DNA from: Marinoscillum sp965229915
GTDB lineage: Bacteria; Bacteroidota; Bacteroidia; Cytophagales; Cyclobacteriaceae
Length of the DNA: 64,000 nt
Direction: 5' to 3'
Assembly (NCBI RefSeq): GCF_965229915.1
Contig: NZ_CBDDJZ010000001.1
Location: forward strand, 3,348,001 to 3,412,000
Shown: in pieces, positions 57,896 through 64,000 of the stretch
Position numbering within the stretch: the stretch's first letter is position 1
How the letters are laid out: each line of letters begins with the position of its first letter
Position numbers and translations under genes: made by a program
Notes under the pieces: generated by a model
What the model was told of the DNA's origin: nothing
Database searches by the model: none
Seen by the model: only the letters and a program-made list of their open reading frames with translations

Positions 57896-59078
57896 TCACT
57901 CCCAATTCCTTACCCACTTCTGTGAATGCCTGTATGGCTTTGTCAAGATGTGCTCGATCATGAACAGCAGACATCTGCACACGAATTCTGGCCTGCCCTT
58001 TTGGAACTACTGGGAAATAGAAGCCAATCACGTAAATGCCTTTATCGAGAAGTTTTTGTGCCATTTTCTGAGAAAGCACCGCATCATAGAGCATGATTGG
58101 GACGATGGCATGATCCCCTGGCTTAATGTCAAATCCAGCGGCAGTCATCTGCTCTCTGAAATATTTCGTATTCGTCTCTAGTTTATCTCTAAGCTCGGTA
58201 GTTTCAGAAAGCATATCTATCACTGCAATGGACGCACCAGTGATCGAAGGGGCTAGTGTATTCGAGAACAAATAGGGTCTCGACCTCTGCCTTAGTACTT
58301 CTATGATTTCCTTCTTACCAGAAGTAAAACCACCGGAAGCTCCGCCAAGTGCTTTGCCAAGAGTGCCAGTGATGATGTCCACGCGATCCATACAGTTTCT
58401 GTATTCGTGCACGCCACGTCCGGTTTTACCCATAAATCCTGTTGAGTGACACTCGTCAGTCATCACTACTGCATCGTATTTGTCAGCCAGGTCACAGATT
58501 TTGTCAAGTTGAGCAATGGTGCCATCCATGGAGAATACACCATCCGTAACGATTACCTTCACTTTTGCATCAGATGCTTCTTTTAGCTTGGCTTCCAGGT
58601 CATTCATGTTGTTATGCTCGTAGCGATAGCGTGAGGCTTTGCATAGCCGCACTCCATCGATGATAGAGGCATGGTTCAAGGCGTCAGAGATAATCGCATC
58701 TTCTGGACCCAGCAATGGTTCGAACACACCTCCGTTAGCATCAAATGCAGCAGCATATAAAATAGTGTCTTCAGTACCCAGAAATTCAGAAATTTTCCGT
58801 TCGAGTTCTTTGTGAATATCCTGCGTACCACAGATAAATCTGACGGAAGACATGCCAAAACCATGTGTATCAATCGTTTTTTTGGCAGCTTCAATTACTC
58901 TGGGGTGTGATGACAGTCCTAGGTAGTTATTAGCACAAAAGTTGATCACCTCTTTGCCATCATTAAGCTTGATCACGGCATCTTGTGGTGAGGTGATGAT
59001 GCGCTCTTCTTTGAATAATCCAGCCTCTTTGATGTCGGCTATTTCCTTTTCTAGTTTAGACTTTAAGGAGTTGTACAT
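57888..59078 (-). CDS. kbl: Glycine C-acetyltransferase (2-amino-3-ketobutyrate CoA ligase)
   Basis: 396 residues, the standard length of Kbl, an alpha-oxoamine synthase. Motifs: FCANNYLGLSSHPRV (~47-61), GFGMSSVRFICGTQDIHKEL (~73-92), DALNHASIIDG, VMTDECHSTGFMG (Asp and His contacting PLP), and GTLGKALGGASGG with the PLP lysine at K242. It cleaves 2-amino-3-oxobutyrate with CoA into glycine and acetyl-CoA. The divergent gene at 59417 encodes the matching threonine 3-dehydrogenase, so the two together degrade threonine. It lies 5 bases after a small gene of unknown function. Other oxoamine synthases (SPT, BioF) are less likely given the motif set and neighbour. Confidence 0.94.
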   Translation of the reverse strand: MYNSLKSKLEKEIADIKEAGLFKEERIITSPQDAVIKLNDGKEVINFCANNYLGLSSHPRVIEAAKKTIDTHGFGMSSVRFICGTQDIHKELERKISEFLGTEDTILYAAAFDANGGVFEPLLGPEDAIISDALNHASIIDGVRLCKASRYRYEHNNMNDLEAKLKEASDAKVKVIVTDGVFSMDGTIAQLDKICDLADKYDAVVMTDECHSTGFMGKTGRGVHEYRNCMDRVDIITGTLGKALGGASGGFTSGKKEIIEVLRQRSRPYLFSNTLAPSITGASIAVIDMLSETTELRDKLETNTKYFREQMTAAGFDIKPGDHAIVPIMLYDAVLSQKMAQKLLDKGIYVIGFYFPVVPKGQARIRVQMSAVHDRAHLDKAIQAFTEVGKELGVIS

Positions 59079-59083
59079 GTCGT

Positions 59084-59332
59084 CTATTTTTTAATTTTTG
59101 GTACTATTTTGGGTTTTACTGCTTTTGGCTTCTTAATCACTTTTTCTTCTGGTTCCTTTTCCAGTTTGTATTTTCTTCTAAGCTTATTGATCAGGAAAAG
59201 TTTTTGTGATGTGAAGCTATCGGGATGCATTTGGGTAAAGAGCTTATTAAATTCTTTATATCGCTCAGGATCTCCTGATTTCATCAGATCAGGATCGATT
59301 TTTTTGCTAATTAGATAGGTTCTCAAATTCAT
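59084..59332 (-). CDS. Small basic protein of unknown function
   Basis: 82 residues, MNLRTYLISKKIDPDLMKSG at the start and a Lys/Pro-rich tail (EEKVIKKPKAVKPKIVPKIK). No domain recognised. The central part (FNKLFTQMHPDSFTSQKLFLINKLRRKY, ~28-55 overall) is helical and resembles small conserved Bacteroidetes proteins of the region around kbl. It is 5 bases upstream of kbl and shares its transcript. A TAACTTTG box lies 5 bases before the ATG, so the transcript may be leaderless. Confidence 0.75.
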   Translation of the reverse strand: MNLRTYLISKKIDPDLMKSGDPERYKEFNKLFTQMHPDSFTSQKLFLINKLRRKYKLEKEPEEKVIKKPKAVKPKIVPKIKK

Positions 59333-59337
59333 CTGAA

Positions 59338-59345
59338 CAAAGTTA
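59338..59345 (-). promoter_or_regulatory. Possible leaderless promoter for the small gene and kbl (-7 box)
   Basis: Minus-strand TAACTTTG matches TAnnTTTG and ends 5 bases before the ATG at 59332, so transcription would begin at or next to the start codon. The -33 TTG is not evident. Confidence 0.35.
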
Positions 59346-59365
59346 TAAGGATTGGGGATTATAAG

Positions 59366-59394
59366 TTGTGAGAAAGATCAAATTACTACTTTTG
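59366..59394 (+). promoter_or_regulatory. Promoter of the threonine dehydrogenase gene
   Basis: TTG at 59366-59368, 18-base spacer, TACTTTTG at 59387-59394; the ATG follows 22 bases later. Good match to the Bacteroidetes consensus. Confidence 0.65.
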
Positions 59395-59416
59395 CAGGCA
59401 TAAACGACATTACCCC

Positions 59417-60367
59417 ATGGAGAAAATATTAGTCATTGGTGCCTGTGGACAGTTAGGTACCGAGTTAACCCTGAAACTGCGCGATCTGTTTGGAATAGAG
59501 CAGGTCATTGCTTCAGATTTAAGGGAACCTGCGGATCTCATCAAAGATGGTCCATTCGAGTCATTGGATGTGATGAATAAGGAGGCGCTGGATCAGCTTA
59601 TTGCTAAGCATCAGATTACCCAGATTTATCACCTTGCAGCTATTTTATCGGCCAAAGGTGAGCAAAACCCAAAGTTTGCCTGGGATCTAAACATGACCAG
59701 TTTGCTGAATGTACTGGAGGCTGGCCGAAATGGTGTTTCAAAGATCTACTGGCCATCATCTATTGCAGTATTTGGTCCTTCTACACCAAAAGTGAAAACC
59801 CCGCAGGATACCATTATGGATCCGAATACGGTTTATGGTATCAGCAAATTGGCGGGAGAGCGCTGGTGTGACTGGTACTATCAGAAGCATGGGGTGGATG
59901 TGAGGTCTATTCGCTATCCTGGCTTAATTGGTTACAAGGCTCAGCCGGGAGGAGGTACTACTGACTATGCAGTGGACATCTTCTGGAAGGCGATATTGGA
60001 AGGTTCCTATGATTGTTTCCTAAGACAAGATGCGTTGCTGCCCATGATGTATATGGACGATGCAGTCAAAGCGACTATTGATCTTATGCAAACCGATGCA
60101 GATAAAATCAAAGTTCGTTCGAGTTACAATGTATCTGCCATTAGCTTTTCTCCTGAGATGATTTATCAAGAGATTTTAAAAAGATATCCTGATTTCAAGA
60201 TCAACTATTCTCCAGATTTCAGACAGGTGATAGCTGACAGTTGGCCAAATAGTATCGATGATACCAATGCACGAGGTGACTGGGGGTGGCAGCCAGATTT
60301 TAATTTGGAAAAGATGGTTAATACCATGCTGGACAACCTTGAAAACATTTTGGTAGAAGCCAAATAA
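59417..60367 (+). CDS. L-threonine 3-dehydrogenase, SDR/epimerase type
   Basis: 316 residues. The Rossmann N-terminus has ILVIGACGQLGTELTLKL (GxxGxxG, ~4-21). ASDLR binds the NAD ribose; YHLAAILSAKGEQNP is characteristic of the short-chain threonine dehydrogenases. The catalytic triad is visible as SSIAVFGP (Ser) and VYGISKLAGE (Tyr and Lys, ~144-153). SIRYPGLI and GGGTTDYAVDIF also match that family. It oxidises threonine to 2-amino-3-oxobutyrate, the substrate of Kbl encoded divergently 85 bases away. This is the NAD-dependent epimerase-like TDH of Bacteroidetes, unrelated to zinc-type Tdh of E. coli. Its own promoter is at 59366-59394. Confidence 0.92.
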   Translation: MEKILVIGACGQLGTELTLKLRDLFGIEQVIASDLREPADLIKDGPFESLDVMNKEALDQLIAKHQITQIYHLAAILSAKGEQNPKFAWDLNMTSLLNVLEAGRNGVSKIYWPSSIAVFGPSTPKVKTPQDTIMDPNTVYGISKLAGERWCDWYYQKHGVDVRSIRYPGLIGYKAQPGGGTTDYAVDIFWKAILEGSYDCFLRQDALLPMMYMDDAVKATIDLMQTDADKIKVRSSYNVSAISFSPEMIYQEILKRYPDFKINYSPDFRQVIADSWPNSIDDTNARGDWGWQPDFNLEKMVNTMLDNLENILVEAK

Positions 60368-60496
60368 AATGAATCGAAAAGGGCCGGCAGGCAAATTTGC
60401 TATTAAATAAGAAGAGTGATTGGCCCTTAATGGTGAAAATATTTGAAATAATCTTAATTTTAATCTTTCTTTCGAGTTCATTAGAAATCCAACCTT

Positions 60497-61282
60497 ATGG
60501 CTGACTTGCAGAATCTCTCCCTTTCTACAGAGGGTAGTATTTTAACTATCACCATCAACAGAGAGAGTAAACTCAACGCACTAAATACGGAAACACTTGC
60601 CGAATTGAAGGAGGTTTTCAACTCCATTTATGACGACAAGGATATCAAAGGAGTGATCATCACTGGAGCTGGAGAAAAGGCCTTTGTAGCTGGCGCAGAT
60701 ATTGGGGAGTTTTCTGAGCTCAATGAGATGAATGCTCGAAAATTCTCGGAAGAAGGTCAAGAGATTTTTCAGTTGATCGAGAACTGCCATACGCCAGTGG
60801 TAGCTGTGGTGAATGGTTTTGCGCTGGGAGGTGGATGTGAACTGGCCATGGCTTGTCACATGCGGGTGGCCAGTGCCAATGCACGCTTTGGTCAGCCTGA
60901 AGTCAATCTGGGGGTTATACCGGGGTATGGAGGCACACAGAGATTAACTCAGTTGATTGGTAAGGGAAGGGCTTTCGAATACTTGATGACAGGTGATATG
61001 ATGGATGCGAATACGGCATTGAGTTTTGGCCTGATCAACTACATGGAAGCCGACAAAGAAGCGGCTCTGGCCAAAGCAGAGGCCATACTGGGAAAAATTG
61101 GAGCGAAGGCTCCCATAGCCATCGGTCTGGTGATTGATAGTGTCAATGCTGTCTTCAATCACGATGAAAACGGCTATCAGACTGAGGCAAATGCCTTTGC
61201 TAGATGCTGTGGAACGGACGACTTCACAGAAGGCGCCAAGGCATTTATGGAAAAAAGAACCCCTGAGTTTAAAGGAGAATAG
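60497..61282 (+). CDS. Enoyl-CoA hydratase/isomerase (crotonase) family
   Basis: 261 residues, typical length. Crotonase hallmarks: KLNALNTETL near the start; GAGEKAFVAGADIGEF (~57-72), forming one half of the oxyanion hole and CoA site; NGFALGGGCELAMACHMRVAS (spread ~103-123) with the first catalytic Glu in CELAM; and FGQPEVNLGVIPGYGGTQRL with the second Glu in PEV. Both glutamates are present, so hydratase activity is expected, probably on short-chain 2-enoyl-CoA in fatty-acid or butanoate metabolism. Its TAG shares a base with the GTG start of the flippase gene, an odd functional pairing but a tight operon. Confidence 0.92.
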   Translation: MADLQNLSLSTEGSILTITINRESKLNALNTETLAELKEVFNSIYDDKDIKGVIITGAGEKAFVAGADIGEFSELNEMNARKFSEEGQEIFQLIENCHTPVVAVVNGFALGGGCELAMACHMRVASANARFGQPEVNLGVIPGYGGTQRLTQLIGKGRAFEYLMTGDMMDANTALSFGLINYMEADKEAALAKAEAILGKIGAKAPIAIGLVIDSVNAVFNHDENGYQTEANAFARCCGTDDFTEGAKAFMEKRTPEFKGE

Positions 61283-62766
61283 TGAGCCAACTTCGGCAGC
61301 TTGCTGGCCAAACGGTGATCTACGGTGCAAGTAGTGTTCTTGGGCGCGTGCTCAACTATTTACTGGTGCCACTTTACACGTCGGTTTTTGCTCCAGAGGA
61401 ATATGGGGTGGTCACTGAGCTCTACGCCTTTGTGGCCTTTCTCAACATCCTGTACACCTACGGATTTGAGACAACCTATTTTCGTTTTGCCACCAAATCG
61501 GAGTCTGGAAAGGATTATTTCCAAATAGCTCAGACATCACTTCTGATTACATCTTTGCTATTCAGTAGTACACTTATTGTCTCCTCCACGTGGATTGTTA
61601 ATGCATTACATTATCCAGGCAAAGAAACTTACATAGTATGGCTTGCCATCATTCTGGCTATTGATGCCATTGTAGCAGTTCCATTTGCCCAACTGAGACT
61701 AGCGGGAAGATCGTTGATGTTTGCTGGTTTGAAGCTTGGAAACATCCTGGTCAATATAGGTCTCAATTGCTTTTTTCTGCTGTTTTGTCCGTGGTGGTTG
61801 GCAAGTCATCCAGAGTCAATCGTTGCTGGTGTATATTCCGAGTCCCTGGGAGTAGGGTACGTCTTTCTGTGCAATTTGATTGCCAATGGGCTCTATTTGC
61901 TTTTTCTTCCAAAGTCGGTATTCAATATAAGTCCTTCGCTGGGGACTGAATGGAAGCATATGCTAAAGTATGCACTACCCTTGATGCTGATGGGGTTTGC
62001 TGGAGTGACCAATGAAATGCTCAGTAGAGCCATGCTGAAATATTTATTGCCTGAGGGATTTTATGCTGGCTTTAACAATCAGCAGATACTGGGCATTTTT
62101 GGCGCATGTTATAAGCTCTCTGTATTTATGACACTTGCTGTGCAGGCTTTTCGATATGCATTCGAGCCATTTTTCTTTTCCAGATCAGTAGATAAGAATT
62201 CTCCTCAACTATTTGCCACGGTGATGCATGCTTTTGTTGTTTTCGGGGTATTGTCATGGATGATTATTTCTTTATTTCTCCCACTCATCGCTCCAATATT
62301 TCTAAGGGATCCGACATATCTCACAGGTCTTGAAATAGTACCATGGTTATTGGCTGGGGGATTACTACTTGGGATTTATTTTAACTTATCAGTTTGGTTC
62401 AAACTCACTGATCAGACTAAATATGGAGCTTGGATTTCTGTAGGAGGAGCTGCGGTTACTGTTCTTGGCAATGTCGCCCTCATCCCTCTAATAGGTTATA
62501 TGGGAAGTGCGATCACCACGGTACTCAGCTACCTGTTCATGGTTATTGTCAGCTATAGATTAGGACAAAAACACTTTTATATTCCCTATTCAACAGGTAA
62601 AAGCCTTTTTTACTTGCTATTTGGTGCCCTTTCCATAGGTGCTGTATACATTTACGATTTGGATCAGATGTTGAGATACCTTCTTGCCAGTGGTTTGGTG
62701 GCGCTATTTCTGTTCTTGGTTTGGTTACTTGACTACCGCAAAGGGGCATTCAAGGTGGGTAGGTGA
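61282..62766 (+). CDS. Polysaccharide/lipid-linked oligosaccharide flippase (MOP superfamily)
   Basis: 494 residues, GTG start overlapping the previous stop. About 14 transmembrane helices spread over the whole length (e.g. VLGRVLNYLLVPLYTSVF, LLITSLLFSSTLIVSS, GLNCFFLLFCPWWLA, VFGVLSWMIISLFLPLIAPI, WLLAGGLLLGIYFNLSVW, LFYLLFGALSIGAVYIY). The N-terminal GQTVIYGASSVLGRVLNYLL is typical of Wzx/RfbX-like exporters of the MOP superfamily. It is expected to flip undecaprenyl-linked sugars across the inner membrane. In many Bacteroidetes it is followed by dut, a TPR gene, DUF4292 and a peptidoglycan peptidase; here the TPR gene follows directly, without dut in the 175-base gap. Confidence 0.9.
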   Translation: MSQLRQLAGQTVIYGASSVLGRVLNYLLVPLYTSVFAPEEYGVVTELYAFVAFLNILYTYGFETTYFRFATKSESGKDYFQIAQTSLLITSLLFSSTLIVSSTWIVNALHYPGKETYIVWLAIILAIDAIVAVPFAQLRLAGRSLMFAGLKLGNILVNIGLNCFFLLFCPWWLASHPESIVAGVYSESLGVGYVFLCNLIANGLYLLFLPKSVFNISPSLGTEWKHMLKYALPLMLMGFAGVTNEMLSRAMLKYLLPEGFYAGFNNQQILGIFGACYKLSVFMTLAVQAFRYAFEPFFFSRSVDKNSPQLFATVMHAFVVFGVLSWMIISLFLPLIAPIFLRDPTYLTGLEIVPWLLAGGLLLGIYFNLSVWFKLTDQTKYGAWISVGGAAVTVLGNVALIPLIGYMGSAITTVLSYLFMVIVSYRLGQKHFYIPYSTGKSLFYLLFGALSIGAVYIYDLDQMLRYLLASGLVALFLFLVWLLDYRKGAFKVGR

Positions 62767-62941
62767 TTAGTTTGATCTACCGGGTAACTTTACACTGTTG
62801 TTGGTGAAACTAACTATGATTCAGAACGATAGTGGCTCATTAGTAGTTAATTTAACTAACTCCCGATCAGTAATCACGTTAAGAAGGAGGGCTCTGAAGA
62901 TGATTGGTCTTCAGTAGGGTAGAAAACGAAGCGATAATTTC
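62767..62941 (+). other. Intergenic region before the TPR gene
   Basis: 175 bases. A CTGAAGA-TGATTGG-TCTTCAG hairpin (7-bp stem, near 62895-62915) has no T-run. A 33-codon frame (62816-62917) is open but lacks any protein-like signal. TAACTTTA near 62780 is one base off a -7 box. No dut gene is present. Confidence 0.5.
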
Positions 62942-64000
62942 ATGAAAGGATACTTATTTGGTGTTTTGCTTTTAGTGGCATTGGGTGCTTTTGCTCAGAA
63001 AAAGAAGAAAAACCAGGAGGATTACGAGCCACTTGATGTGACTGAGCTGTCTGCAGGTGATCTGCTCAAGGCAGAAGCAATGATCATTGATGCACAGCGC
63101 GAACTGATTCTGGAGAATTATTACAAGGCCCTGGAGTTATACAAAGCAGCCTTAGAGATTACACCAGATGATCCGGTGATCAGCTTTAAAATTGCTGAAA
63201 TCCTAACTAAAAACGGGGATAACTCAGGAGCACTGCTGTATGCCACCAAGGCTGCCGAATTGGAGCCTTCGAACAAGTATTACTTGCTCCTTTCGGCTGA
63301 AATTCATAAATCCCTGTCCAACTACAAAGAGGCCACTAAAATCTATCAGCGAATGATCGATACCGTGGAGGGAACAGATGAGTACCTATTTGATCTGGCT
63401 ATTTTATACCAGTTCCAGGGAGAAGACCAGAAGGCTTTAGATACCTACAATCGTGCCGAGCAAGTGTTTGGAATGAATGAGATTGTGCTCAGAGAGAAGC
63501 AAAAGATCTATTTGAAAAACAAGGATTTCGATGGACTAATTGCAGACTGGGATCGGTTGATACAGGAGAACCCCGGAGAAGACCGATATACCATTGAGCT
63601 GGTAGAATTTATGATCTCACGTCAGTTACTGACGGAGGCCAGAGAGCGTTTGTCGGATATTCATAACAGCCGACAAAAAGATCTGCTTCTTAGTCAAATC
63701 GCACTTTCTGAGGGTAATGTCACTGAAGCGCTGGAGCTGGTCAAGAGTACTATGAAGGCCACAGATGTGGACTATGCAGCAAAACTGCAGATGCTAAACC
63801 GACTTCTTCAAAGTGCCATTTCAAGTGAAGACTTTGATATGATCATGTCTCTGGCAGAGATCCTGGCCGACCAGTACACCTCTACCTACGAAGTGCAGGC
63901 CTATACTGGGGATGTGATGTATCAGCTGGAAAACCGTGAGAAAGCACTCAAGTATTATTTGAATGCAGTGAGCATCGATCCGGCAAATTATGAAACCTGG
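62942..64000 (+). CDS. Exported TPR-repeat protein (partial, runs off window end)
   Basis: 353 codons are visible, open to the last base. Signal peptide MKGYLFGVLLLVALGAFAQ, followed by a basic KKKKNQED segment and then tetratricopeptide repeats from ~50 onwards (NYYKALELYKAALEITPDDP, NSGALLYATKAAELEPSNK-like, YKEATKIYQRMIDTV, EDQKALDTYNRAEQVFG, NREKALKYYLNAVSIDPAN at the end). It is probably a periplasmic or outer-membrane-associated scaffold. Genes of this type sit between a flippase and DUF4292/peptidoglycan-peptidase genes in related genomes and are thought to help in envelope assembly. The C-terminal part and exact length are unknown. Confidence 0.88.
   Translation, partial: MKGYLFGVLLLVALGAFAQKKKKNQEDYEPLDVTELSAGDLLKAEAMIIDAQRELILENYYKALELYKAALEITPDDPVISFKIAEILTKNGDNSGALLYATKAAELEPSNKYYLLLSAEIHKSLSNYKEATKIYQRMIDTVEGTDEYLFDLAILYQFQGEDQKALDTYNRAEQVFGMNEIVLREKQKIYLKNKDFDGLIADWDRLIQENPGEDRYTIELVEFMISRQLLTEARERLSDIHNSRQKDLLLSQIALSEGNVTEALELVKSTMKATDVDYAAKLQMLNRLLQSAISSEDFDMIMSLAEILADQYTSTYEVQAYTGDVMYQLENREKALKYYLNAVSIDPANYETW

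Noticed and set aside
60379..60428. Inverted repeat AAGGGCC...GGCCCTT between tdh-like and enoyl-CoA hydratase genes as terminator
   Set aside because: The loop is ~36 bases and no T-run follows; too weak to call a terminator.
62816..62917. 33-codon open frame between flippase and TPR genes
   Set aside because: Short, no recognisable motif or upstream signal; likely chance.

Overview
The window looks like a chromosomal segment of a marine-type Bacteroidetes bacterium, most likely order Cytophagales; no finer placement is made. The evidence is PorP/SprF and gliding-type (type B) T9SS sorting-domain proteins, BT_3928/DUF1599/DUF2480 family genes, TAnnTTTG-type -7 promoter boxes, near absence of Shine-Dalgarno sequences, and the rRNA sequences.

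Region 1 (1-27 kb) is the accessory highlight. After the 3' end of a LysM protein comes a three-gene minus-strand operon with overlapping stop/start codons. It encodes a giant exported repeat protein of 8,172 residues (26933 to 2415), a 431-residue protein with a gliding-type T9SS sorting domain, and a PorP/SprF-like outer-membrane protein. The giant has a signal peptide, a phage-tail-fibre-like head, 42 copies of a beta-rich repeat (106 or 124 residues), 26 copies of a helical repeat (85 or 70 residues, built from 11- and 15-residue modules), and a globular C-terminus. The DNA carries exact higher-order duplications, including one of about 3.8 kb. This is the best candidate for an undescribed surface system: a SprB/SprF-like export locus in which the giant itself shows no recognisable sorting domain.

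Region 2 (27-34.3 kb) is mainly housekeeping: a PfkB-family sugar/nucleoside kinase, then rpmH-rnpA-S41 protease-tsaB-DUF2480 from one clear promoter, then a Tat-exported HisC-like aminotransferase and a permease.

Region 3 (34.3-40.5 kb) is a ribosomal RNA operon: leader with promoters, 16S, tRNA-Ile(GAT), a broken tRNA-Ala copy, tRNA-Ala(TGC), 23S with a visible processing stem, 5S and terminator.

Region 4 (40.8-47.8 kb) holds a PorE-like TPR/WD40/CRD/OmpA protein with an extra C-terminal domain and a large TPR-CHAT protease-like protein.

Region 5 (47.8-64 kb) is core metabolism and envelope: proS-nfeD-floA; a Ser/Arg-rich secreted protein and a FadL-type porin; DUF1599-DoxX-aroK divergent from folP-cdaA; kbl and tdh (threonine to glycine) arranged divergently; an enoyl-CoA hydratase, a polysaccharide flippase and a TPR protein cut by the window end.
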